DNA of 64,000 bases, taken from Anaerotignum sp. Lineage in GTDB: Bacteria; Bacillota; Clostridia; Lachnospirales; Anaerotignaceae. The stretch is taken from NCBI GenBank assembly GCA_020024455.1, contig JAHHTU010000005.1:1-64000 (forward strand). The letters are read 5' to 3'. This document shows, one piece after another, positions 54,693 to 63,398 of this stretch; position 1 is the first letter of the stretch; each line of letters begins with the position of its first letter. A program made the position numbers and the translations under genes. The notes beneath the pieces were generated by a model. That model was not told the origin of the DNA and did no database searches. It saw nothing but the letters and a program-made list of their open reading frames with translations.

Positions 54693-56246
54693 ATGTTTTC
54701 ATTTTCATCAGAAGTATGTATCATGATTGCAATCGCTATTTATTTGATTGCAATGCTTGCAGTTGGGATTTACTGCTCCAAGCACAACAACAATGTAGAT
54801 GACTTTTATTTAGGCGGCAGAAAATTAGGGCCGTTTGTGACTGCCATGAGTGCAGAAGCCTCTGATATGAGTAGCTGGCTGTTGATGGGTTTACCCGGTG
54901 TCGCATATTTGACAGGGGTTGCCGATGCAGCTTGGACAGCAATCGGGCTGGCAATCGGTACGTATTTGAACTGGCTGATTATTGCCAAACGTATTCGTAT
55001 TTATTCTCATGTGGCAGATAACTCTATCACCGTACCCGATTTCTTTTCCAGAAGATATCGTGATGACAAAAATATATTGATGTGTATTTCTGCCATATTG
55101 ATTATTGTATTTTTTATCCCTTATACTGCCTCCGGATTTGCAGCTTGCGGGAAATTATTCAGCAGCTTATTTGGTGTCAATTATATGGCTGCTATGATTA
55201 TCAGTGCTGTTGTCATTGTGGGTTACACTGCAACAGGCGGCTTCTTGGCAGCCAGTGCCACAGATTTAATCCAAAGTATTTTTATGACCGTTGCATTGAT
55301 TATCATATTGTTATTTGGTATCAAAGTTGGTGGTGGTTGGGATTTGATTGTGAGCGATGTACAATCTATCCCTGGATACTTGAATATGACAGAAACATAT
55401 AGTGTGGTAACCGGCACAGCAGAACCTTACAGCACACTGAAAATTGTGTCTGTATTGGCTTGGGGGCTTGGTTATTGTGGTATGCCACATATTTTATTGC
55501 GTTTTATGGCAATCGAAGATAAAGAAAAATTGGCGTTGTCCCGTCGTGTCGCAACCATCTGGGTGGTTATCTCTATGATGATTGCGGTTTTGATTGGGAT
55601 TGTCGGTTATGCCATGACAAAAGCCGGTGCAGTACCTTTTCTGGAAGGGCCTGCATCTGAAACCATCATCGTCAGAATTGCCCACTTGTTAAGCAAAGAA
55701 GGCGTTTTGATGGCATTCTTGGCAGGGATTATATTGGCAGGGATATTGGCAGCGACCATGTCCACCGCAGACTCTCAGCTTTTGGCGGCATCTTCCAGTG
55801 TATCCCAAAACTTAATTCGTGGATTTTTTAAAGTACAAATTTCCGAAAAAACAGCCATGTTGATTGCAAGAATTACCGTTGTTGTCATTTCTATCATTTC
55901 CATCTTCTTGGCAAGAGACCCCAACAGCTCTGTATTTGGTATTGTATCTTTTGCATGGGCAGGCTTTGGGGCGGCATTCGGCCCTGTGGTGGTTTGTGCA
56001 TTGTTCTGGAAACGCTCCAACAAATATGGTGCTTTGGCAAGTATGTTGGTCGGTGGTGTGATGGTATTTGTTTGGAAATATATCATTGCTCCAAAGGGTG
56101 GTGCATTTGGTATTTATGAATTATTGCCTGCATTTGTTGCGGCTTGCATTGCCAATGTGATTGTCAGCTTGGCAACACCTGCACCTTCTGCGGAAATTGT
56201 TTCCGAATTTGAGCTGGTGCAAAAATTATATAAAGAAAAAGCATAA
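54693..56246 (+). CDS. putP: Sodium/proline symporter (517 aa)
   Basis: A thirteen-span importer of the SSS family. VDDFYLGGRKLGPFVTAMSAEASDMSSWLLMGLPG is the PutP signature block (in two pieces), and AGILAATMSTADSQLLAASSS is the sodium-site region. The C-terminal end is short. AAAGGAC precedes the ATG. The promoter has direct repeats. It is monocistronic, ended by the terminator at 56281. The family also carries other substrates, but the PutP likeness is strong. Confidence 0.92.
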   Translation: MFSFSSEVCIMIAIAIYLIAMLAVGIYCSKHNNNVDDFYLGGRKLGPFVTAMSAEASDMSSWLLMGLPGVAYLTGVADAAWTAIGLAIGTYLNWLIIAKRIRIYSHVADNSITVPDFFSRRYRDDKNILMCISAILIIVFFIPYTASGFAACGKLFSSLFGVNYMAAMIISAVVIVGYTATGGFLAASATDLIQSIFMTVALIIILLFGIKVGGGWDLIVSDVQSIPGYLNMTETYSVVTGTAEPYSTLKIVSVLAWGLGYCGMPHILLRFMAIEDKEKLALSRRVATIWVVISMMIAVLIGIVGYAMTKAGAVPFLEGPASETIIVRIAHLLSKEGVLMAFLAGIILAGILAATMSTADSQLLAASSSVSQNLIRGFFKVQISEKTAMLIARITVVVISIISIFLARDPNSSVFGIVSFAWAGFGAAFGPVVVCALFWKRSNKYGALASMLVGGVMVFVWKYIIAPKGGAFGIYELLPAFVAACIANVIVSLATPAPSAEIVSEFELVQKLYKEKA

Positions 56247-56280
56247 CATGGGTTTGCTTTTGGGGGTACATCATCAAACA

Positions 56281-56322
56281 AAAAAGAGAGGAGATATTCA
56301 CATATCTCCTCTCTTTTTATAA
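56281..56322. terminator. Bidirectional intrinsic terminator
   Basis: A 15-bp stem AAAGAGAGGAGATAT/ATATCTCCTCTCTTT with a TCAC loop between putP and the converging recR. Confidence 0.9.
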
Positions 56323-56913
56323 TTCCCGTCTGCCTTCCAAGGCACGGGATAATGTGATTTCGTCCACATATTCCAAATCGCCGCCCACAGGCACACCATT
56401 TGCAATGCGTGTCACTTTGACACCCAAAGGTTTCAATAAACGGCTGATATACATTGCCGTTGCCTCGCCCTCTACATTCGGATTGGTTGCCAATATCACC
56501 TCTTGGACATCTTCCGTCATACGTGCGACCAATTCTTTGATATGAATATCAGACGGTGTTACGCCTGTCATGGGAGAAATTGCTCCATGCAACACATGAT
56601 ACACCCCATGGTATTGTTTTGTGCGTTCATACGCTGCCATATCTCTGGGGTCCTCCACCACCATAATGGTGGTATGGTCTCGTTTGCCGTTTTCACATAT
56701 CGGACAGGGGTCTTCGTCTGTCAAATTGCAGCAAACAGAGCAATATTTGACTTCCTGCTTTGCTTCTAATATCGCATTTGCCAATGTTTCCACTTTGTCC
56801 GGTGGCATATGAATGATATGAAACGCCAAACGCTGTGCAGACTTGCCACCAATCCCCGGCAGACTTGCCAACTGCTCAATCAATTTTGTAATGGGATTGC
56901 CATAATAATTCAT
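56317..56913 (-). CDS. recR: Recombination protein RecR (198 aa)
   Basis: A recombination mediator that works with RecO and RecF on gapped DNA. An HhH motif ([18 protein letters not shown]) is followed by the zinc finger Cys58, Cys61, Cys70 and Cys73 and a Toprim domain ([15 protein letters not shown]). The start is ATG 56913, preceded by AGAGGGGA; an upstream TTG would add one residue. It follows ebfC by 18 bp, as in most Firmicutes. Confidence 0.96.
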   Translation of the reverse strand: MNYYGNPITKLIEQLASLPGIGGKSAQRLAFHIIHMPPDKVETLANAILEAKQEVKYCSVCCNLTDEDPCPICENGKRDHTTIMVVEDPRDMAAYERTKQYHGVYHVLHGAISPMTGVTPSDIHIKELVARMTEDVQEVILATNPNVEGEATAMYISRLLKPLGVKVTRIANGVPVGGDLEYVDEITLSRALEGRREL

Positions 56914-56931
56914 CAATATCCCCTCTTGTGA

Positions 56932-57267
56932 TTAGAATAAACCGCCCATACCACCGGTCAATTTCCCCATTGCATTGTTATACATTTCATCTGCCTGACG
57001 AATAGCTTCATTGACCGCAGACAAAATCAAATCTTCCAACATTTCCACATCATCGGGGTCTACCACATCTGGATTGATTTTCAATTCTTTGATTTCTTTT
57101 TTACCGGAAATCACAACTTTGACAGCACCGCCGCCGCTTGTCATTTCCAATGTTTTGTCATTGAGTTCTTCCTGCATTTCCACCATTTGTTTTTGCATTT
57201 TCTGTGCTTGTTTCATTAGGTTGTTCATGTTCATACCGCCCATGCCGCCAAATCCACCTTTTGCCAT
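56932..57267 (-). CDS. YbaB/EbfC nucleoid-associated protein (111 aa)
   Basis: A small DNA-binding protein that forms tweezer-like dimers. The Gly/Met-rich N-terminus, the helix [20 protein letters not shown] and [22 protein letters not shown] are family marks. It lies between dnaX and recR, the conserved order. Confidence 0.95.
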   Translation of the reverse strand: MAKGGFGGMGGMNMNNLMKQAQKMQKQMVEMQEELNDKTLEMTSGGGAVKVVISGKKEIKELKINPDVVDPDDVEMLEDLILSAVNEAIRQADEMYNNAMGKLTGGMGGLF

Positions 57268-57348
57268 ATTGTATAACCTCCTAAAAGTATATTTTTATTG
57301 TGATTCTTTTCTATTTTATATAAAACTTGCCATTCCCGCAAGAGGATT

Positions 57349-58947
57349 TTAAGGTTCTACATCTGCCTCCGGAAAATAACCTGTCATCAAACTTGCAAAT
57401 TCGGGGTCTGTCATATCATTTTGTGTTTCATCTTCTTTTCCATACATCATTTCCCGCCATTTTTCATACTTCTCTTTGACAATGGTTTCAAATTGGAATG
57501 TTTTTCCCATTTTTGTTGCAATGGTTTCTGTGATGGTTTGCAAATGCTTATTGACCATATCGGTCAATGCATCATACCCACACACCAAATACACTTTATC
57601 ATCTTCCTGAAAGCCGATTTCCACTTGAGAAAGTATCCCTTTCAAACTGCCGTCAAAACAATCATTGCAAAGCAATTTCCAATTTTTTTGCAAATTTTGT
57701 TTATCTTCTTCCAATGCAGGCGGGCGTTTTTTGGGTTTTGGCTGTGATGGCTGTGGCTGTTGTGCGGCTACCATTTGCACCACAGGCACGCCCTCTGCCA
57801 CCTTTCTTTCCAACCCTGCCAATCTTGCGGCAAGTGCTGTCATATCTTGGTCTGCCCATTGGGAACACAGACGCAATAATTCCACTTCCAATAATATTCT
57901 GGGATTGACTGCATATTTGATATCATTTTGCAATGCGGAAAACCGCCCAATCCAATACGTCAATTCCTCTGCGGAAAGCGTTTGTGCCTGTATTTGCAAC
58001 CGTTGTGTATTTTCTGCGGATATATCCAAAATCCGTTGCGGTTGTGCCACCGTTGCGGTGATGAGCAGATTTCGCAAATGTTCCAAAAATTCGGATACAA
58101 ATTGTTTGACATCTCTCCCGTCCAAAAGCATCTTTTCAATCAATTCCATCGCTTTTTGTGCATCTTTTTTTGCCAAAGCGTCTGTCATGTCAAAAAATAC
58201 ACTTTTGTCAACTGCACCAACGACTTCCTGCACTTTTTCCAATGTGACTTCTTCCCCACTGTAAAACGCCAAACATTGGTCTAAAATGCTCAAAGAATCA
58301 CGCAAAGAACCATCTGCCAGTTGTGCCACATAATGCAAGGCATCTTTTGTTGCAAACAAACCCTCTGTTTCCAAATACCCTGCCAATGTGTTTGCAATAT
58401 CTTCCGTGGTGATACGGCGAAAATCAAACCGCTGACAACGGGATAATATGGTCACAGGCACTTTCTGTGGGTCTGTGGTTGCCAATATAAATATGACGTG
58501 TGCAGGTGGTTCTTCCAATGTTTTCAACAATGCATTGAACGCACTGCCCGAGAGCATATGCACCTCGTCTATAATAAATACTTTATAAATCCCCTCTGTG
58601 GGCGGATATTTGACTTCTTCCCGAATTTCTCTGATATTTTCCACGCTGTTATTCGATGCTGCATCAATTTCCATCACATTGACACTACGCCCTGCCAAAA
58701 TTGCCTCACACATACGACATTTGTTACATGGTTCTCCATCTTCTGTCGGGTGCAGACAGTTGATTGCTCTTGCAAATATTTTTGCAGTTGACGTTTTCCC
58801 CGTCCCTCTGGTACCGCAAAACAAATATGCATGAGAAACCCGCTTTGTCTGCATTTGATTTTTCAATGTCTTCACAATATGTTCTTGCCCAACCACACCC
58901 GAAAATGTATGGGGGCGAAATTTTCGATACAATGCTGTATACGACAT
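57349..58947 (-). CDS. dnaX: DNA polymerase III subunit gamma/tau (532 aa)
   Basis: The clamp-loader motor. Walker A GTRGTGKT (45-52), a zinc site of Cys64, Cys74, Cys77 and Cys80, DEVHMLS and the sensor SRCQRFDFR are intact. The C-terminal tau-specific part follows the Pro-rich hinge. The start is ATG 58947, 8 bp after AGGAGG; a longer reading would translate the SRP RNA. I saw no X XXY YYZ shift site for a short gamma form. Confidence 0.96.
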   Translation of the reverse strand: MSYTALYRKFRPHTFSGVVGQEHIVKTLKNQMQTKRVSHAYLFCGTRGTGKTSTAKIFARAINCLHPTEDGEPCNKCRMCEAILAGRSVNVMEIDAASNNSVENIREIREEVKYPPTEGIYKVFIIDEVHMLSGSAFNALLKTLEEPPAHVIFILATTDPQKVPVTILSRCQRFDFRRITTEDIANTLAGYLETEGLFATKDALHYVAQLADGSLRDSLSILDQCLAFYSGEEVTLEKVQEVVGAVDKSVFFDMTDALAKKDAQKAMELIEKMLLDGRDVKQFVSEFLEHLRNLLITATVAQPQRILDISAENTQRLQIQAQTLSAEELTYWIGRFSALQNDIKYAVNPRILLEVELLRLCSQWADQDMTALAARLAGLERKVAEGVPVVQMVAAQQPQPSQPKPKKRPPALEEDKQNLQKNWKLLCNDCFDGSLKGILSQVEIGFQEDDKVYLVCGYDALTDMVNKHLQTITETIATKMGKTFQFETIVKEKYEKWREMMYGKEDETQNDMTDPEFASLMTGYFPEADVEP

Positions 58948-58975
58948 GACAACACCCTCCTTGTCCGTCATACAA

Positions 58976-59008
58976 AAAAGACGGGAAAGCATACTTTTCC
59001 CGTCCTTG
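58976..59008 (-). terminator. Terminator of the SRP RNA
   Basis: A GC-rich stem GACGGGAAAAG/CTTTCCCGTC on the minus strand followed by TTTTTT, just beyond the SRP RNA 3' end. Confidence 0.85.
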
Positions 59009-59019
59009 TGTTTTATAGA

Positions 59020-59290
59020 AATCCGTGCATTTGCTGTTGTCACAGTCAACCATGCGTTACCTTGTTCCAAAGCTCCATACAGGCACCCTTGCGACACACG
59101 AGAAGTTGACTGCTTAGTGCTGCTGTCTTCCGACCCTGACACGGTTCACAGGCTCCTGTTGTGCAAGACCTGCACTTCAACACCCCTTCCCAAGGGCAGG
59201 CCATATTTGGCTGTGCCGAAAGCAAACGTCACCCCCACTATAGCGGATTGTGGGTGCAGGGTACCGCTAATCCCCCGGCTAGCACGGAAA
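59020..59290 (-). ncRNA. ffs: Large signal recognition particle RNA (scRNA), about 271 nt
   Basis: The Ffh-binding domain is visible on the minus strand as GTGAACCGTGTCAGG, GTCGGAAGACAGCAG and CACTAAG (59110-59150). CCGTGC near the 5' end pairs with GCACGG near the 3' end, closing the molecule. The long Alu-bearing form is typical of Bacillus and Clostridium. A strong promoter lies upstream and a terminator downstream. It sits between tadA and dnaX, the conserved place. Confidence 0.95.
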
Positions 59291-59314
59291 TATCAACCGA
59301 TTTTCATGCTATAT

Positions 59315-59343
59315 AGTATACCGAACAATACCTTTGCTGTCAA
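59315..59343 (-). promoter_or_regulatory. Strong sigma-A promoter of the SRP RNA
   Basis: On the minus strand a perfect TTGACA (59343-59338), a 17-bp spacer and TATACT (59320-59315), with the predicted start about 59308, upstream of the mature RNA. The 225-bp stretch from 59291 to 59515 holds this promoter and no gene. Confidence 0.85.
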
Positions 59344-59515
59344 CACCAAAAATATGACAGTGTATACTGTCGGATATACAAACCATTCTTTTTTACAACA
59401 TGAACTCACGCATCATATGCACGCCCAACAATATGAAAATCAGAAAATATACCTTTTTCCGTTATGCCTACATATAACATAGAACCGTATCCCATTGCCA
59501 TACCGCCATAACATA

Positions 59516-59812
59516 CTATTTTCTTTCTTTTTCCCATTTCAAATAATCTGCAATCGCATCGTGCAACTCCATAAACGGGTCTTGTTTCAGACCTTTTCCG
59601 GTTTGCACATTCACAATATCCATTTTTTGGGCACACGCACCGCCATAGCCGTCAATATACGCAAACAAATCTGCCAATACATCATATGTCACTTCATAGA
59701 GCAAACTTTCGATATCATCATTTGGTTTATATTTGCTCCATGCAATTTGCACCACGCTTTCCTGTATGGCAGCCACCTGTTCCAAAAATTGCTTTTGGTC
59801 TGCATTTTCCAT
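59516..59812 (-). CDS. Small acidic protein of unknown function (98 aa)
   Basis: A helical soluble protein (MENADQKQFLEQVAAIQESV, YDVLADLFAYIDGYG) with no family I recognise. The start is ATG 59812, preceded by AAAGGGG; an upstream in-frame start would overlap tadA. It begins two bases after the tadA end and is probably in its transcript. Confidence 0.72.
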   Translation of the reverse strand: MENADQKQFLEQVAAIQESVVQIAWSKYKPNDDIESLLYEVTYDVLADLFAYIDGYGGACAQKMDIVNVQTGKGLKQDPFMELHDAIADYLKWEKERK

Positions 59813-59814
59813 AC

Positions 59815-60285
59815 TTACACCCCTTTGGGTTTGCGAAACCGCTTGAAAAACCGTTTCATGATTTCGCTGCATTCTGCCTGCAACAATCCTTCTGTGACTT
59901 CCACTTGATGATTCAGCCTAGGCTCTTGCAAAATGTCCAATATCGAACCTGCACAGCCTGCTTTGCTGTTTCTTGTGCCAAACACCACACGGGGTATTCT
60001 TGCCTGCACAATCGCTCCTGCACACATGGGGCAAGGCTCTACGGTCACATACAATGTACAGTCCTCTAAACGCCAATCACCAACCACATCTGCTGCCGCA
60101 TTGATGACATCTATCTCCGCATGACGCAAGGGATTTTTTGCGGTATTACGCATATTATGTCCATATGCAATGATTGCATTTTCCCGCACCATCACTGCAC
60201 CAATCGGCACTTCTCCCGCCTCCAAGGCTTTTTCTGCCTCTAACAGTGCTTGTTGCATATAATATAAATCCTGTTCTTCTGTCAT
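59815..60285 (-). CDS. tadA: tRNA-specific adenosine deaminase (156 aa)
   Basis: Deaminates A34 to inosine in tRNA-Arg(ACG) and is essential in most bacteria. Zinc and catalytic residues are in HAE (55-57) and PCPMC (84-88). The start is ATG 60285, 8 bp after AAGGGGA. It is 4 bp from the FG-GAP lipoprotein stop and likely co-transcribed. The nearby SRP RNA and dnaX complete the known clostridial order. Confidence 0.96.
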   Translation of the reverse strand: MTEEQDLYYMQQALLEAEKALEAGEVPIGAVMVRENAIIAYGHNMRNTAKNPLRHAEIDVINAAADVVGDWRLEDCTLYVTVEPCPMCAGAIVQARIPRVVFGTRNSKAGCAGSILDILQEPRLNHQVEVTEGLLQAECSEIMKRFFKRFRKPKGV

Positions 60286-60289
60286 ATTG

Positions 60290-61627
60290 TCATTCCCCTT
60301 TTGCAACACACACAGAGCCGTTTCTTGCCTCAATATCCGTGACCAGCCAATAATCGTCCAAACCGTCACCATTCAAGTCTACGGGATACATACTTTGTGC
60401 ATATGCAATATCTTCATTGGAAGAAACCAACCCTTTTTTTGTTAAAATATAACGAATGGTCGTACCTGTCATATCACACACATACACTTCTTTGACACCA
60501 TCTTGGTTCAAATCTCCGCTTGTGATTGGACCATATAAACTCTCCACACCCAAATGGGTTGACCACAGTTTCTTAAATGTCGTACCATTTTTTTGATATA
60601 CATATAAATCCAAGCCATCGCTCATCAAATATTCTTTGCTGCCATTGCCGTCCAAGTCGGTGATATGCATATACCGTACCCCATGTTTCAGACGGGTGTA
60701 TGTTGTATTGTCCCAACCTGTTTCTGTGCGTGTATAGTATTGTATGGTTTGGTCAACCGACAACATCAATGTGCCGCCATCTGCACACAAAGCCCCTGCA
60801 TTGCCCGTTTCCAATGGAATTTCCATATTGGTCTTTTGCATATTGCCGTCATAAAACACAACTTTTTTGGATTTGGTAAAGCTATGCTCGCCTTCCCCAC
60901 TGCCATGTTCCTCTACACTGGAAAGCAACACTGCCAACTCACTGCCTGCACTGCCATCTAAAAATGCGGCAGAGGTGGCTTCCAATCCATTTGGAAAGGA
61001 TATTGTTTTCCACAATCGCAATGCATTTTTCTGATAGCGATACACCCGTACACCGCCGCCTTGTATGGACGCCATCAACGTATTCCCCTTTTCATCTTTC
61101 CCCACGGTCAGGAAACCCTCCTGCGGAAAAGATGCCGATGTAGAAGAAAATGCTTTTTCCATACCATTCCAATTTTCATATTTTGTAAAATCCACATCTG
61201 ACAAAAAAGGATTTCTCTCTGTCAAGCCATAATATCCATGGTCATAGCCGCCTTGATATCCAACACCTACCACACGGTTGCCACTCAAATAACAAAACAT
61301 CTGTCCTGCAACATCACCATTATAATGTACCAAGTTGGCAACACCCAATACCACCTCTTCATTTTGATGTGTGGATAAATCATGTTCACTCATATTTGAT
61401 GCTGCAAATAAATCTTCTGTTTGTTCTGACTTTTGTGGTATGGTACTACGCATAAATTGTAAACTGTCTTTATCAAAATCCCAGTAATATTGGTCTGCAA
61501 CAGACGCCATCAAATCCGTATATTGCTCTTGCTGTTGTGCTGTAAGTGCGAATGTTGTTTCTTCTTTTGCACAACCACACAAACCCATCACCGTCAACAA
61601 AAGCAAACACAACTTTGTTTTTTTCAT
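60290..61627 (-). CDS. Lipoprotein with FG-GAP/VCBS-like repeats (445 aa)
   Basis: Lipobox GLCGC (Cys19). The mature domain is beta-rich and carries three calcium-type loops, DLDGNGSKEY, DLNQDGVKEVY and DLNGDGLDDYW, in a beta-propeller-like C-terminal half. Such repeats usually mediate protein or sugar binding outside the cell. Function unknown. It is 82 bp from spmB and 4 bp before tadA. Confidence 0.85.
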   Translation of the reverse strand: MKKTKLCLLLLTVMGLCGCAKEETTFALTAQQQEQYTDLMASVADQYYWDFDKDSLQFMRSTIPQKSEQTEDLFAASNMSEHDLSTHQNEEVVLGVANLVHYNGDVAGQMFCYLSGNRVVGVGYQGGYDHGYYGLTERNPFLSDVDFTKYENWNGMEKAFSSTSASFPQEGFLTVGKDEKGNTLMASIQGGGVRVYRYQKNALRLWKTISFPNGLEATSAAFLDGSAGSELAVLLSSVEEHGSGEGEHSFTKSKKVVFYDGNMQKTNMEIPLETGNAGALCADGGTLMLSVDQTIQYYTRTETGWDNTTYTRLKHGVRYMHITDLDGNGSKEYLMSDGLDLYVYQKNGTTFKKLWSTHLGVESLYGPITSGDLNQDGVKEVYVCDMTGTTIRYILTKKGLVSSNEDIAYAQSMYPVDLNGDGLDDYWLVTDIEARNGSVCVAKGE

Positions 61628-61709
61628 GTTCGTCCCTTCCCTCTTTTGTAATGCTCACCTTGCACACAACTGTTTTTATTATATATGACAAAAGCACATT
61701 TTTCAAATA

Positions 61710-62243
61710 TTATCTCCCGAATATTCGTTCCACAAGCACCAACGCCATAAAAACACCGGCAAAATTTGCAACCAAGGCACAAAACAGCGTATGCCTTGTT
61801 TTTGTGATTTTCACAGACATAAAATATAAACTCATGGTATAAAACACCGTTTCTGTACAACTCATCATCACCGATGCCACACGCCCTAAAAAGGAGTCAG
61901 GCCCAAATTGCATAAAAATATCTGTCAAAAGTCCCACAGCCGCCGAGGAAGAAACCAAGCGAACCAATGTCAGTGGTGCCAATTCCGCAGGAAAACCAAA
62001 AGCCATCTCCAACGGTTTCAACAAATTGGTCAACAATTCCAACAAGCCACCTGCCCGAAACACTTCCACAGCCACCAACAACCCAATCAATGTTGGCAAT
62101 ATTTCCACAACGGTTTTCAAGCCTTCTTTTGCACCATTGGTAAATGCCTCATATAAATTGACTTTTTTCAAACAACCAAACACCACAATCAACAGCACGG
62201 TTACAGGAATGATGAAATCCGAAACCAACAACAACCATTTCAT
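61710..62243 (-). CDS. spmB: Spore maturation protein B (177 aa)
   Basis: A nucleoside-recognition/Gate-domain membrane protein of about five spans that in Bacillus is needed for full spore core dehydration. IIPVTVLLIVVFGCLKKVNLYEAFTNGAKEGL is the family start. The ATG 62243 overlaps the spmA stop codon, and GGGGAG plus AAAAGGA lie upstream. Confidence 0.94.
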   Translation of the reverse strand: MKWLLLVSDFIIPVTVLLIVVFGCLKKVNLYEAFTNGAKEGLKTVVEILPTLIGLLVAVEVFRAGGLLELLTNLLKPLEMAFGFPAELAPLTLVRLVSSSAAVGLLTDIFMQFGPDSFLGRVASVMMSCTETVFYTMSLYFMSVKITKTRHTLFCALVANFAGVFMALVLVERIFGR

Positions 62244-62824
62244 TCCTTTTCTCTCCCCTCTAAACATTTTGCAAGTATAATGCCAACCAATGTCGTCACA
62301 AGTGTTGCCACAATGCCGGCACCTACAATTTCTGCGGGTGCTGCCGAGCCATATTCTGTGCGATATGCAATGATATTGACTGTGACAAGCTGTAATGATG
62401 ACATATTCACCACCAAAAACATACACATGGCATTTGACGCAGTTCCTTTTTGTCTTTTATTTAAGATTGCCAATTCTTTCATTGCCAAAAGTCCTGCTGG
62501 TGTGGCTGCCCACCCCAAACCCAAAAAATTGGCTACAAAATTGGCCGCTATGTATGTTCTTGCAGGGTGTTTTTTTGGTATAGACGGAAATAAAAAAGAT
62601 AAAAACGGTTCCATTTTATCAGATAACAAATCAATCATACCGCCCCGTTCCGCAATTTTTAACACCCCTGACCATGTCGCAATCACACCTGCCATTGTGA
62701 TAGCTAACTGTATTGCCCCCTTTCCACCGTCCAAAATGGCATTTGTCAGCAAATCCATACGTCCCAAGAATGCACCTGCCAAAATTCCTCCGATTAAAAA
62801 AAAACCCCATATGATATTTAGCAT
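62240..62824 (-). CDS. spmA: Spore maturation protein A (194 aa)
   Basis: The partner of SpmB. About five spans, with NFVANFLGLGWAATPAGLLAMKEL and VVNMSSLQLVTVNIIAYR as the family blocks. It overlaps spmB by 4 bp, so the two are translated together. The divergent AbrB gene lies 193 bp upstream. Confidence 0.94.
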   Translation of the reverse strand: MLNIIWGFFLIGGILAGAFLGRMDLLTNAILDGGKGAIQLAITMAGVIATWSGVLKIAERGGMIDLLSDKMEPFLSFLFPSIPKKHPARTYIAANFVANFLGLGWAATPAGLLAMKELAILNKRQKGTASNAMCMFLVVNMSSLQLVTVNIIAYRTEYGSAAPAEIVGAGIVATLVTTLVGIILAKCLEGREKE

Positions 62825-62944
62825 ATTCTATCCCTCCCATTGTGTAATATATGGTTTCTTTTAGTACAATAGCATTATTTTTTTATATAAATCACCATTA
62901 TTTTTCACATTTTTTCCATATTTTTGTTTATTTGTATTTTTTTG

Positions 62945-62973
62945 TTGCATTTTATATCAATGCGTGTTAAAAT
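62945..62973 (+). promoter_or_regulatory. Promoter of the AbrB-family gene
   Basis: TTGCAT (62945-62950), a 17-bp spacer and TAAAAT (62968-62973). The intergenic stretch 62825-63017 is very AT-rich; the spmA promoter, possibly sporulation-specific, should lie in the other half but was not fixed. Confidence 0.65.
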
Positions 62974-63017
62974 TTCGTTAAGAAATAAAGATAGCGCATA
63001 TGAAAAGAGGAATGAAT

Positions 63018-63278
63018 ATGAAATCTACAGGTATTGTAAGAAAAGTTGATGAATTGGGCAGAGTTGTTCTTCCGATTGAATTAAGAAGAAATATGGGTAT
63101 CGCAATCAAAGATTCTTTGGAAATTTTTGTAGAAGAAAATACAATCATTCTCAAAAAATATGAACCTGCTGACGTTTTTTCCGGCAGTATGGAAGATTTG
63201 ATTGATTACAAAGGCAAAAAAGTATCTAAGGCATCTATATTGGAAATGGCAAAAATTGCCGGATTGAATGTACAATAA
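63018..63278 (+). CDS. AbrB-family transition-state regulator (86 aa)
   Basis: A swapped-hairpin DNA-binding protein (residues 1-50, MKSTGIVRKVDELGRVVLP) with a short C-terminal tail instead of the SpoVT GAF domain. It resembles AbrB/Abh regulators of growth-to-sporulation transition. AGAGGA lies 6 bp before the ATG; an upstream in-frame ATG at 63000 lacks a site. It is monocistronic. Confidence 0.92.
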   Translation: MKSTGIVRKVDELGRVVLPIELRRNMGIAIKDSLEIFVEENTIILKKYEPADVFSGSMEDLIDYKGKKVSKASILEMAKIAGLNVQ

Positions 63279-63279
63279 A

Positions 63280-63323
63280 CAAAAAAAGACACTTCTTTTT
63301 TATAAAGTCAGTGTCTTTTTTTG
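63280..63323 (+). terminator. Intrinsic terminator after the AbrB gene
   Basis: A 12-bp stem AAAAAAGACACT/AGTGTCTTTTTT with a loop of about 16 nt and a T run. Confidence 0.8.
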
Positions 63324-63398
63324 TTGACAGGTTTTTTTCACTACTTTACAATAATACTCGATATCAAACAAAAAACAAATGAAAGGCGGTATTGATTG

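Noticed and set aside
57720..57740. Frameshift site for a short dnaX product in the A-rich PKKRPP region
   Set aside because: The A run is read AAA AAA C, not in the X XXY YYZ register.
59020..59142. 5' extension of dnaX upstream of 58947
   Set aside because: That stretch is the SRP RNA gene and its terminator; the dnaX ATG with AGGAGG is at 58947.
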